This document shows positions 50,098 through 58,280 of a stretch of 64,000 nt of DNA, piece by piece. This stretch comes from Bryobacteraceae bacterium (GTDB lineage Bacteria > Acidobacteriota > Terriglobia > Bryobacterales > Bryobacteraceae). The stretch spans positions 51,992-115,991 of the forward strand of contig JAICJH010000014.1 in NCBI GenBank assembly GCA_025928545.1, read 5' to 3'. How positions within the stretch are numbered: position 1 is the first letter of the stretch; each line of letters starts with the position of its first letter. The notes under the pieces are model-generated. The model ran no database searches. It had not been told where the DNA came from and was given only the letters and a program-made list of their open reading frames with translations. The translations under genes and the position numbers were made by a program.

Positions 50098-51750
50098 CTA
50101 CTTTTGCGCCCTTTCGGCTCGTATTTTTGTAGCGGTATTCAGAAGCGTCTGTGCTTTCGGAAGAGCCGAAACGGCAGCTTCCACTTCGGGATCGGTTTCA
50201 AGGATGTAGCGCGTGGAATCATCCACGTTGAAAGCCGTTTTGTAGATCTCGCTCTGCATGCGGCGGCGAATGGCGTCGGACTCCTTAGCGAAGTTGGCCT
50301 CGTTCAGCTCGTACTTCTGGGACAACAGCCAGTTGTGGAAGTCCGCCATCTGGGCTGCATCAAACGTCCATCCCTTGGGCAGCGGATCTTTGTGCGTGGA
50401 AAAGAAATGTTTCGTGTAGGTCTGGAACATGTACTTGACGTACAAGTCCGTTTCGAGCGGACCCGGCTTTGCGACTTCGAACTTTTCATCGGGCGAGATT
50501 CCGCCGCCGCCGTAGACGGTGCGACCGCTATCCGTCATTTTGACGTCGGCCATGTTCCGGGTGGCGGTGTTGTTGCGGTAATAATAATCGAAGAAAGAAA
50601 CGCTCGAGTAATCGCGCTGGATGAGACGTCCGCTGGGGGTGTAGTAACGGGCGGTCGTCAGGGCGAGCCCGGTGTTTTCAACCAGGGGATAAACGGTCTG
50701 GACCAGACCCTTGCCGAAAGTGTTGTCACCCAGAATCCAGGCGCGGTCGTGATCCTGGAGGGCACCGGAAACGATTTCGGAAGCGCTGGCGGAATTGCGA
50801 TTCACGATGACGACGATCGGATAATTGCGTCCGTGATTGCCTTCAGTGGCTCTGTAGGACTTTTCCTGTGAAGCGCGACCGTGGTGGGAAACAATCTCCA
50901 CACCTTTGGGGAGAAGGTGCCCGGCGACATGAACCGCTTCGTTCAAAAGACCGCCCGGATTGCCGCGCAGATCGAGAACCAGGCCTTTGAGATTGTCTTC
51001 ATCCAGTTTCTTGAGAGCGGCGTCGAAATCGCTGCCGGTGGTCTCGATGAATTCATCGAGCTTAACGTAACCGATGCCGGGCTTGATCATGAAAGCCGAC
51101 GGCACGCTGGAACGATTGATTTCGTCGCGAATGATGTTGACCACCACGGCTTCCGCGCCTTCGCCGCGCAGAACCTTGATCTGGACCGGAGTGCCTCTGG
51201 GGCCTTTCAGCAGATCGGCGACTTCGGTGGAGGTCAGTCCGTCGGTGTCTTTTCCGTTGACGTTGTTAATAACATCGTTGGGACGCAGGCCCGCTTTATA
51301 GGCCGGGGAACCGACGAACGGTTCAACCACAATTGTCTGCATGACACCGGACTGGTTCGGTTTGCCCTCGACGCGCATGCCGACGCCATAATAGTGGCCG
51401 CGTTGATCTTCGCGCATCTGGGCCAGGGCTTTCGGATCGAAGAAATTCGAATGCGGATCGAGAGTCCGCAGCATGCCGGGAATGGCGCCCGCACCGGTGG
51501 AACCATAAATGGCTTTATCGGCATTGACGGGATCGGCAAAATTCTGCTCGACAGTGGAGTAGAGGCGCGTGAACTGTTTTACGCTGGCGCTGATATCGTC
51601 ATCGCCGCCGGCCGCGGAGGCTACCTGGCTGCTGGGTCCATAGATACCGCCGATCACGGCGCAGGCCAAAACCAGGAGGGGGATCAGAAAGAAAGACCGA
51701 CGTTTATTCGACATGCCAATGAGGGCCATAGCGGAGATAGACCTTTCCAT
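50098..51750 (-). CDS. S41-family C-terminal processing peptidase (copy 1)
   Basis: This 550-residue protein has a membrane anchor or signal segment (SFFLIPLLVLACAVIGGIYG), a helical domain with RTLDPHSNFFDPKALAQMRE, a PDZ domain (IVVEPFVGSPAYKAGLRPND) and the S41 protease core. The nucleophile is in NRNSASASEIVSGAL and the general-base Lys in DNTFGKGLVQTVYP. It is a CtpA-type periplasmic protease. Downstream codons overlap the reading frame that should encode the start of GuaA. Alternative starts are ATG at residues 8 and 13. The neighbouring gene is a close tandem paralogue. Confidence 0.93.
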   Translation of the reverse strand: MERSISAMALIGMSNKRRSFFLIPLLVLACAVIGGIYGPSSQVASAAGGDDDISASVKQFTRLYSTVEQNFADPVNADKAIYGSTGAGAIPGMLRTLDPHSNFFDPKALAQMREDQRGHYYGVGMRVEGKPNQSGVMQTIVVEPFVGSPAYKAGLRPNDVINNVNGKDTDGLTSTEVADLLKGPRGTPVQIKVLRGEGAEAVVVNIIRDEINRSSVPSAFMIKPGIGYVKLDEFIETTGSDFDAALKKLDEDNLKGLVLDLRGNPGGLLNEAVHVAGHLLPKGVEIVSHHGRASQEKSYRATEGNHGRNYPIVVIVNRNSASASEIVSGALQDHDRAWILGDNTFGKGLVQTVYPLVENTGLALTTARYYTPSGRLIQRDYSSVSFFDYYYRNNTATRNMADVKMTDSGRTVYGGGGISPDEKFEVAKPGPLETDLYVKYMFQTYTKHFFSTHKDPLPKGWTFDAAQMADFHNWLLSQKYELNEANFAKESDAIRRRMQSEIYKTAFNVDDSTRYILETDPEVEAAVSALPKAQTLLNTATKIRAERAQK

Positions 51751-51940
51751 TTGAGCCGGCGGACAGTTTTGGCTCTAATGCGAGTATAGCAAGCGTTGAA
51801 ATTCGGACGTTTCGTGGCGGGCTCGTTTTCGACGGATCAGACAAAAACAGAGTCGACGCGAACCGTCGGGCAGAGGCTAAGGAATACCAGAGCATTCGCC
51901 CACACCGCGCGCGGCACCGGCGACCGCCAGGGAGCCCGAT

Positions 51941-53566
51941 TTACTTACGGGCGCGTTCGGCCCGGACCTTGTCGGCGCTGGTCAGCAAAGCCTGAGCCTT
52001 CGGCAAAGCTGCAACCGCGGCGATGACTTCCGGATCGGTTTCGAGGTGGTACTTCGTCGATTCGTCCACGCTGAAAGCCGTTTTGTAGATGTTCTCTTCA
52101 AGGTTCCGGCGAATTTCGGGGTACTCTTTGGTGAAGTCGGCTTCGTTGAAGTCGAACTTCCGATCTTTCAACCAGGTGTGAAACTCGGACATCTGGGTGG
52201 CATCGAAATCCCAGCCAACGGGCAATTGCTCTTTGTGCAGCGAGAAGAAATGCTTTGTGTAGGTGGGGAAGATATCCTTCACGAGAAGATCGATTTCGAG
52301 CGGCCCGGGCGTGGGAACTTCGAATTTTTCATCCGGCGAAATGCCGCCACCGCCATAAACAGTTCGGCCGCTATCGGTTGTCTTAACGTCGTCCGGGTTT
52401 CGCGCTTCCGTATTGTTGCGGTAGTAGTAATCGAAGAAAGAGACGCTGGAGTAATCGCGCTGGATCAGGCGGCCGCTCGGCGTGTAATAGCGAGCTGTGG
52501 TGAGGGCCAGGCCGGTGTTTTCGACGAGCGGATATACCGTCTGAACCAGACCTTTGCCGAAAGTGTTGTCGCCCAAAATCCAGGCGCGGTCGTGATCCTG
52601 AAGGGCTCCGGAAACGATTTCCGAGGCGCTGGCGGAATTGCGATTGGTGAGCACGACGATCGGATAGTTGACGCCGTGATTGCCCTCGTTCGCTTTATAC
52701 GACTGCTCCTGGGAAGCGCGACCGTGATGCGAGACGACTTCAACGCCTTTCGGAAGCAGGTGACCGGCAACCGCCACTGCTTCGGTGAGCAAGCCACCGG
52801 GGTTGCCGCGAAGATCGAGAACGAGACCTTTCAGATTGGGTTCGTCGAGTTTTTTGAGGGCGGCCAGGAAATCCGTGCTGGTGGTTTCAATGAAGCCAGT
52901 CTTGTCGATGCGGACGTAACCGATGCCGTTCTTCAGCATGAAGGATGCCGACACGCTGGAGCGCGTAATCGCGTCGCGAATGATGTTGAACACCAGTTCA
53001 TCCGAGCCCTCGCCACGCTGCACTTTGATCTGGACGGGAGTGCCGCGCGGACCGCGCAACAGATCGGCGACATCGGCCGAGTTCAAACCGTCGGTGTCCT
53101 TGCCGTTGACGTTGACGATCACGTCGTTGGGACGCAGACCTGCTTTATATGCCGGCGATCCGACGAGCGGATCAACCACGATGGTCTGGATGACATGAGC
53201 GGCATTGAGCTTGCTCACCACTTCCATGCCAACGCCATAATAATGTCCGCGCTGATCTTCGCGCATCGCTTTCAAAGCTTTGGGATCGAAAAAGTGCGAG
53301 TGTGGATCCAGGGTGACCAGCATGCCGGGGATGGCGCCTTCGTAGATGGCCTGATCGGCGTTGAGCTTATCCGCGAAATTCTGTTCGACGGTGGAATAAA
53401 GGCGGGTGAAGTCTTTCACACTGGCGCTGATGTCGTCGTCATTGCCGGCGGCGGATGCCACCTGGGTGGCGGGTCCGTAAAGGCCGCCGACGGCCGCGCT
53501 CGTGAGGACAAGCAACGGAATAAAAACAAAGGACCGGCGTCTGCGAGACAGTTCGAGGTGGGCCAT
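51941..53566 (-). CDS. S41-family C-terminal processing peptidase (copy 2)
   Basis: The track starts at 53608; I use ATG 53566 (MAHLELSRRRRSFVF, 541 aa) with GGAGAG upstream. Domain order and key motifs repeat those of copy 1: PDZ (IVVDPLVGSPAYKAGLRPND), nucleophile NRNSASASEIVSGAL, and Lys in DNTFGKGLVQT. The copies differ most in the early PDZ strand, the KTGFIETTSTDF region and the C-terminal helices, where substrate choice may differ. The 190-bp spacer to copy 1 contains a TATACT box on the minus strand (51788-51783), so copy 1 may have its own promoter. Confidence 0.93.
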   Translation of the reverse strand: MAHLELSRRRRSFVFIPLLVLTSAAVGGLYGPATQVASAAGNDDDISASVKDFTRLYSTVEQNFADKLNADQAIYEGAIPGMLVTLDPHSHFFDPKALKAMREDQRGHYYGVGMEVVSKLNAAHVIQTIVVDPLVGSPAYKAGLRPNDVIVNVNGKDTDGLNSADVADLLRGPRGTPVQIKVQRGEGSDELVFNIIRDAITRSSVSASFMLKNGIGYVRIDKTGFIETTSTDFLAALKKLDEPNLKGLVLDLRGNPGGLLTEAVAVAGHLLPKGVEVVSHHGRASQEQSYKANEGNHGVNYPIVVLTNRNSASASEIVSGALQDHDRAWILGDNTFGKGLVQTVYPLVENTGLALTTARYYTPSGRLIQRDYSSVSFFDYYYRNNTEARNPDDVKTTDSGRTVYGGGGISPDEKFEVPTPGPLEIDLLVKDIFPTYTKHFFSLHKEQLPVGWDFDATQMSEFHTWLKDRKFDFNEADFTKEYPEIRRNLEENIYKTAFSVDESTKYHLETDPEVIAAVAALPKAQALLTSADKVRAERARK

Positions 53567-53666
53567 GAGTCTAAGATCTCTCCTGAGCCCTCCCGCGGTC
53601 AAGGGCATGTGTTGTTAAATGTAGACGGGACAATGGACAAGACGTTAGGAGTGTCCGGCTGGTTTC

Positions 53667-54953
53667 CTATTTCGGCGCCGCCGGCGCCGCTTTCGCAGCA
53701 GCCGGTTTGTAGGTTTTTGTCAGGTTCTCGGCGATAAATACTCCGCTCTTGCCTCCGGCGATGATATCCAGGTCCCCGTCGCCATCGATATCCGCCACCC
53801 TGACCTGCAATCCAGCGCCCATGCGGCTTCCATAATCGATCAGGTGCCTGACCCATTCAACACCGCCATTGCCTGCCGGTCCGCGGCCGGCGGGGGCAAC
53901 TTTCCGGTATTCATACCAATAAAGACCGAGAGGTTCCTTCTCACCGGGGTCGCTGCCATTGTGAGCCATATAACGTTTTCCGGTCACCAGGTCGAGTTGC
54001 CCGTCGCCGTTCAGATCGACGAGTGTGGTGGCGTGGGCCTGAGACCAGGAGCTGTCGATGGAGTGCCGGACCCACTGAGCATCTTTGGAAGAATCGGCAG
54101 TCATCTGCTCCAGCCAGAAAACGCCGTAATCATGGGCGGCGGAGGTGAGGATGTCCATGCGGCCATCGCCATTGAGATCGAGAACGTACATGAACCCGAA
54201 TTGAGTGCGGGCCGGGGGCGCCGGAGTTGCTGCTGCTCCACGGCCAGCGGGGGCGGGTGGCGTTTCCCAGTCGGTCGCGTGGAAAGTCCAGTGGGCGTCG
54301 CTCGCCGGATTGGTGGGGTCGGCAGGAGCTTCAAACCAGCCCTTCGGAGTCAGGATATCGTTTCGGCCGTCGCCATTGAGATCGCCGACTCCGATGCCAT
54401 GGCCGTAGCTCTGCTGGCTGATGACGTGTTTCACGAACTTATGATCTTTCAGCTCGAACCAGGCGAGGGGAACTGCCGGGCGGTCGAATTCGGGCAGAAT
54501 TTCGAACGCTTTGCCATCGTTATTGAGGTCAACAAGGAAAGCGAACTCAGTGGGTCCGCTGGCATCGATTTCAGTTTTGACCCACTCCTTCACGGCGGGC
54601 GAGGCTAACGTTTTGCCCGGGTTCTTCAGCCAGACGATATTGCCTGAGAAATAGCCGAACTGGACGATATCGGGATAGCCGTCGCCATCCACATCGAGGA
54701 TGAGGTCGCTGAAGTTGTCAACGTAATTCTGGGTGAAGTTGATCTCGCGGAGAGGGTGCTTTTTCCACGTGGGGGCTTCATACCAGCTGTCGCCCGAAAC
54801 GATATCCGGCAGTCCATCTTTGTTGATGTCCGCGATGGCGGTGGTCTCAGTCGCACCGGGGTCGATCATCCGGACGCGGAATGAGATGTCCGGCGGGCGG
54901 CTGGCGGCGGCGAGGAAAACCGCTGTAAAGACGGGAAGGAGAGCTCTGCGCAT
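53667..54953 (-). CDS. Exported FG-GAP/VCBS repeat protein
   Basis: This 428-residue protein has a signal peptide (LLPVFTAVFLAAAS) and at least six calcium-binding beta-propeller repeats with D-x-D/N-x-D-G motifs. Examples are ADINKDGLPDIVSGD, DVDGDGYPDIVQFG, DLNGDGRNDILTPKG, DLNGDGRMDILTSAA, DLNGDGQLDLVTGKR and DIDGDGDLDIIAGGK. This gives an integrin-alpha-like propeller. Such proteins are abundant in Acidobacteria and Planctomycetes; the ligand is unknown. It is divergent from the SDR gene at 55027. Confidence 0.9.
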   Translation of the reverse strand: MRRALLPVFTAVFLAAASRPPDISFRVRMIDPGATETTAIADINKDGLPDIVSGDSWYEAPTWKKHPLREINFTQNYVDNFSDLILDVDGDGYPDIVQFGYFSGNIVWLKNPGKTLASPAVKEWVKTEIDASGPTEFAFLVDLNNDGKAFEILPEFDRPAVPLAWFELKDHKFVKHVISQQSYGHGIGVGDLNGDGRNDILTPKGWFEAPADPTNPASDAHWTFHATDWETPPAPAGRGAAATPAPPARTQFGFMYVLDLNGDGRMDILTSAAHDYGVFWLEQMTADSSKDAQWVRHSIDSSWSQAHATTLVDLNGDGQLDLVTGKRYMAHNGSDPGEKEPLGLYWYEYRKVAPAGRGPAGNGGVEWVRHLIDYGSRMGAGLQVRVADIDGDGDLDIIAGGKSGVFIAENLTKTYKPAAAKAAPAAPK

Positions 54954-55026
54954 GATGAAACCTCAGGTTCCGAACGTAATCATCATATCTCCGATATATA
55001 GTTATCGCGGAGTTACTATCGGGATT

Positions 55027-55842
55027 ATGTTCACGCTGAAATCGAAAGTTGCGCTGGTGACAGGCGCGGGGCGCGGAATCGGACGCGCGATCGCACAACA
55101 GCTTGCCGCCGCCGGCGCCGCGGTCATGATCAACGATCTGGACCCCGCGCCACTCGCCGAAACGGCTGGCCTCCTGCCCGCCAACTGCGCGCAAATGGCG
55201 GGCGATGTGACCGAGCCCGCGTTTCCGCAGCAGTTGATCGATGCGACCGTCGCCCGGTTGGGCGGCCTGGACATTATCGTGAATAATGCGGGGTATACGT
55301 GGGATAGCGTCATTCAGAAAACCACGGACGAGCAGTTTCAGGCGATGCTCGACATCCACTCGGTGGCCCCCTTTCGAATTCTGCGGGCGGCTTCGGGCTT
55401 TATCCGCGAATCGGCGAAACGGGAGTCTGCCGAAGGACGACGCGTGGCGCGGAAGGTGGTCAACATCACCTCGGTTTCGGCAACGGACGGCGGCGCCGGG
55501 CAGGCCGGGTATTCATCGGGAAAAGCCGCGGTCATAGGGTTGACCCGGACTATGGCGAAAGAGTGGGGCCGGTACAACGTGAACGTCAACGCGGTGGGGT
55601 TCGGGCTTATCGGAACTCGTTTGACTCAGGCGTGGACGGAAGACTCGAAAATAGAAGTGAAGGGGCGGGAGATTCAGGCAGGAGTGCGGCAGGCGGTGCT
55701 CGATCAGGTGATTGCCGCGAGTCCGCTGGGCCGGGTGGGAACCGTGGAAGAGGCCGCCGGAGCGGTGCTTTTCCTGTGCTCGCCGCTCAGTGATTTTGTA
55801 ACTGGAGAGATTTTGATGTGCACGGGCGGAATGCGGTCCTGA
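55027..55842 (+). CDS. Classical short-chain dehydrogenase (FabG-like)
   Basis: The track starts at 54733 inside the opposing gene; I start at ATG 55027 (271 aa). The Rossmann motif is TGAGRGIG (about 13-20), then NNAG, the catalytic Ser in NITSVSATDGG and the YSSGK Tyr/Lys pair. The C-terminal FLCSPLSDFVTGEILMCTGG is typical of FabG-like reductases. The insertion SAKRESAEGRRVARK before the catalytic Ser strand is slightly longer than usual. Substrate unknown; it is not next to fatty-acid genes. Confidence 0.9.
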   Translation: MFTLKSKVALVTGAGRGIGRAIAQQLAAAGAAVMINDLDPAPLAETAGLLPANCAQMAGDVTEPAFPQQLIDATVARLGGLDIIVNNAGYTWDSVIQKTTDEQFQAMLDIHSVAPFRILRAASGFIRESAKRESAEGRRVARKVVNITSVSATDGGAGQAGYSSGKAAVIGLTRTMAKEWGRYNVNVNAVGFGLIGTRLTQAWTEDSKIEVKGREIQAGVRQAVLDQVIAASPLGRVGTVEEAAGAVLFLCSPLSDFVTGEILMCTGGMRS

Positions 55843-55871
55843 AAGGGACTGATTCCGCCCGCGCAGCCTGA

Positions 55872-56264
55872 CTACTTGATTTCGAAGTTCGGGGGCGTGC
55901 CGCCACGGTGAGCCATGTGGCAGGAGTTGCAGGTGCCGGACAAAGTTGTCATGGCTGCAGCCTGAGCATCCGCATCCTTCGCATCGGCGATCGTTTTTGC
56001 CGCATCATGCGCGGTCGTGGCCAGTTTGATCGCGTCGTCAACCTTTTTAGCTGTCCAGTAGGCTTTGATTGTGTCGAAAGCCGCGGCGATCTTAGTTGCC
56101 TCGGCGGAGGCTGCGGCAACGTCTTTGCCCATCACCGCCATCCGGAGCGGTCGGTTGGAGGCATTGACGGCTTTCATCGCCGTCTTATACTCTGCGTCGT
56201 CCTGTGCGCTCCCCAGAGCGGCGAAGACGGTTATTGCTGAAATCAAGAGGAAGGTGCGTTTCAT
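55872..56264 (-). CDS. Small exported cytochrome c (class II-like)
   Basis: This 130-residue protein has a signal peptide (LLISAITVFAALGSAQ), an alpha-helical body and a C-terminal heme motif CNSCHMAHRGG. A C-terminal CxxCH on a four-helix-bundle-like sequence is the pattern of cytochrome c' or class II cytochromes. It is periplasmic; electron transfer or gas-ligand binding is inferred. It converges on the SDR gene, with 29 bp between stops. Confidence 0.85.
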   Translation of the reverse strand: MKRTFLLISAITVFAALGSAQDDAEYKTAMKAVNASNRPLRMAVMGKDVAAASAEATKIAAAFDTIKAYWTAKKVDDAIKLATTAHDAAKTIADAKDADAQAAAMTTLSGTCNSCHMAHRGGTPPNFEIK

Positions 56265-56356
56265 GGGTTACAGGATAACTCATTTTCGGTTTGTAATGGT
56301 ACATCCTTTTTTGCCGGACAGTACTTTTGTTGTGCTGCCGGTGTGATCCCGCTACA

Positions 56357-56854
56357 ATGCTTAAAATGGTCTCGCGAAAGCCTGTTAAGGCGCGGAAGTC
56401 TATGGCGGTTAAGAAGAAAATCCCCTCAATCGATCCACGGTTCGCTTGTTTCAAACTGGAGGTCAGGCCGTCGAAAATTCACCGCTGGGGCGTTTATGCG
56501 GGTGAAGACATACCGGCGCGGCGCAAGGTTATCGAGTATACGGGCGAACGAATCAGCCGGAAAGAAACCAAGCGGCGGAGCGAAGAGCAGGACAGAATGA
56601 TATACCTGTTCACGCTGGATAATTACTGGACGCTCGACGGTTCGGTGGGCGGCAGCGGGGCGGAGTTCATCAATCATTGCTGCGACCCGAACATCGTCAC
56701 CGAAATTCGCCAGGGTCACATCCTATATATGTCCCGGCGGCCGATCCGCCGCGGCCAGGAACTAACGGTGGATTACCATTTCGGGAAAGATATCGAAGAA
56801 GTACCCTGCCGATGCGGCGCGGCGATTTGCCGGGGAACTATCAACCTGAAATAG
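56357..56854 (+). CDS. SET-domain protein methyltransferase
   Basis: The SET fold is clear: KIHRWGVYAGEDIPARRKVI at the start, VIEYTGERISRKE, the SAM/active-site motif FINHCCDPN and ELTVDYHFG. A post-SET cysteine cluster follows (CRCGAAICRG). The N-terminal 25 residues are Lys/Arg-rich (MVSRKPVKARKSMAVKKK). The start is uncertain: ATG 56357, 56366 or 56402. SET proteins are mainly eukaryotic lysine methyltransferases; small bacterial versions occur sporadically and probably methylate a DNA-binding or ribosomal protein. No histone-like gene is in the window. Confidence 0.88.
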   Translation: MLKMVSRKPVKARKSMAVKKKIPSIDPRFACFKLEVRPSKIHRWGVYAGEDIPARRKVIEYTGERISRKETKRRSEEQDRMIYLFTLDNYWTLDGSVGGSGAEFINHCCDPNIVTEIRQGHILYMSRRPIRRGQELTVDYHFGKDIEEVPCRCGAAICRGTINLK

Positions 56855-56952
56855 TTCCAAAACGGGACAGGACACCTGCCACCGGGAGGGGCAACTGATG
56901 CCCTCCAAAATTATTGAGATATTCCCCGCAATTCCGCACTAAAGGTCAGGCT

Positions 56953-56974
56953 ATGTATTGCCGATTGCATACAT
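56953..56974. promoter_or_regulatory. Imperfect inverted repeat ATGTAT(T)GC-N5-GCATACAT
   Basis: This dyad with a one-base bulge sits immediately upstream of the AAGAGG ribosome site (56975-56980) of the LuxR-type regulator. It could be an operator for autoregulation or a leader hairpin next to the ribosome site. Confidence 0.4.
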
Positions 56975-56988
56975 AAGAGGACGACCTG

Positions 56989-57867
56989 ATGACCAACGAC
57001 TCTGCGGCATTCGCCTGCGTGAAGAAAGATATCCTGATTTGCGATACTCAACCGGTCGCTGTTGAGGGCATGAAGTGGCTGATCGAAAACTCCGGCGACA
57101 TGCAGGTGGCGGGTTGTGTCCCTACCCTCGAAGCGGTCTATTCCCTTCTCAATCCCGAGGCTGCGCGCGCGGCGAAGCTGGCTGAAAAGCCGGCGGCGGA
57201 ACTGACAGTGCCTGAATCGGCGGCAGTCGACCCTGTCGCGGTCGAAGATCGCGTCACGCCGGAAATGCAACTGGTTGCCGAAACTGTCGGGGAAGCAGAA
57301 ATCTCTCCCTTCAGCGATGCGGTGGAAGTGGGTGCGGGCGACCACGCTGCCCCACCAACGCATATCGATGCCGTGGTGATCGACAAGGGATTGGGTTTGC
57401 TCTGCGTAATGGATCTGCTGCAGAAATTAACCTCCATGTCTCATCCGACGCCTGTCGTTGTCTGGGGCGCGATTAATGAAGCAGAGGCTCTTCGCATGCT
57501 GCAGGCTGGGGCGCGCGGGGTTTTGCGGCGCACATCGGAATCGGGCACTTTGCTGAACTGTCTGCGCTCGGTAACCGCGGGAAATACATGGATGGAGGAT
57601 GGCATCTTCGGCTCCGCCGAAAGGCTCTTCAACCCGAATCGTTCTCAACTGACTTCACGGGAGAAAGAGGTTGTATCGCTGGTGGAGAAGGGCATGCGCA
57701 ACCGGGACATCGCGCGCACGATGGGGATTCAGACCGGAACGGTGAAAATCCACCTCAAGCATATCTTCGAGAAGACCGGGGTGCGTGGCCGCTACAGCCT
57801 CGCCTTTACCGGACTTCAGAGCAAAGGCTCGATTGCGGTGAACGCGCCACCGCAGTTCACTGCCTGA
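56989..57867 (+). CDS. LuxR-family response regulator with an insertion in a degenerate receiver
   Basis: This 292-residue protein has a C-terminal LuxR/NarL helix-turn-helix (LTSREKEVVSLVEKGMRNRD, then IQTGTVKIHLKHIFEKTGVR). The N-terminus begins like a receiver (KDILICDTQPVAVEGMKWLI), and the remainder (AVVIDKGLGLLCVMDLLQKL, VVVWGAINEAEALRMLQAGA, GVLRR) fits receiver strands 3-5. The two halves are split by about 55-60 residues of Ala/Glu/Val-rich sequence (around 55-115). The acidic pair is reduced to CD and the conserved Lys is Arg, so phosphorylation is doubtful. AAGAGG lies 8 nt before the ATG. No histidine kinase is adjacent. Confidence 0.88.
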   Translation: MTNDSAAFACVKKDILICDTQPVAVEGMKWLIENSGDMQVAGCVPTLEAVYSLLNPEAARAAKLAEKPAAELTVPESAAVDPVAVEDRVTPEMQLVAETVGEAEISPFSDAVEVGAGDHAAPPTHIDAVVIDKGLGLLCVMDLLQKLTSMSHPTPVVVWGAINEAEALRMLQAGARGVLRRTSESGTLLNCLRSVTAGNTWMEDGIFGSAERLFNPNRSQLTSREKEVVSLVEKGMRNRDIARTMGIQTGTVKIHLKHIFEKTGVRGRYSLAFTGLQSKGSIAVNAPPQFTA

Positions 57868-58077
57868 GCGTCCGGTAGCTGCGCAATGACACGCGGCGTG
57901 TCTGCGCGACAAGGCGCAGGTAGCGCTCCCGAACGCAATCAGGTGGGAGGGCATAGGCCTGCGCAAAGATGTATTCAAGGCCAAAAACATTCAATTGGCG
58001 TGGAGTTGGATGCTATCGCTATCCATTTCGGCGCGCGGGTGGAATTGGGCACCGATTTGCGCCCGGCTGGGAACGCT
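57868..58077. other. Gene-free interval after the LuxR regulator
   Basis: About 210 bp without a protein-like reading frame, tRNA or clear terminator. Together with the 58078 micro-ORF and the following 83 bp it makes up the 413-bp gap before the flavin-reductase-like gene. Confidence 0.5.
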
Positions 58078-58197
58078 ATGAAATACCTTTTTCTCTTGCT
58101 GGCCATTTGCTCCATCTGTCTGGCTCTGCTCGCGCCTCCTTCGCTCGATCTGTTTCCCGACAGGCCCTATCACGGGGTTTACGCCACCGGCCGCTGA
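58078..58197 (+). CDS. Possible 39-residue secreted or membrane peptide
   Basis: ATG 58078 with GGGA 5 nt upstream encodes a near-perfect signal-like segment (KYLFLLLAICSICLALLAPP) followed by a short LFPDRPYHGVYATGR tail and TGA. It is too short for an independent ORF call, but the hydrophobic start and ribosome site are suggestive. It lies 83 bp upstream of the flavin-reductase/P450 pair. Confidence 0.35.
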   Translation: MKYLFLLLAICSICLALLAPPSLDLFPDRPYHGVYATGR

Positions 58198-58280
58198 GTA
58201 GCGCAGAAATTCATTTCCGGAGGACTCCAGGCGCGAGTCTAACAGGGTGTAGGAGTTCGCTTAGCTCCGCATCTGCGCCA

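Noticed and set aside
48602-50209. 535-aa plus-strand ORF
   Set aside because: Antisense shadow of guaA; no domain-like motifs.
52046-53737. 563-aa plus-strand ORF
   Set aside because: Antisense shadow of the second S41 protease. A similar shadow exists over the first copy, reflecting the shared sequence rather than a gene.
54733-55026. N-terminal extension of the SDR at 55027
   Set aside because: It is antisense to the FG-GAP gene; the Rossmann motif begins just after ATG 55027.
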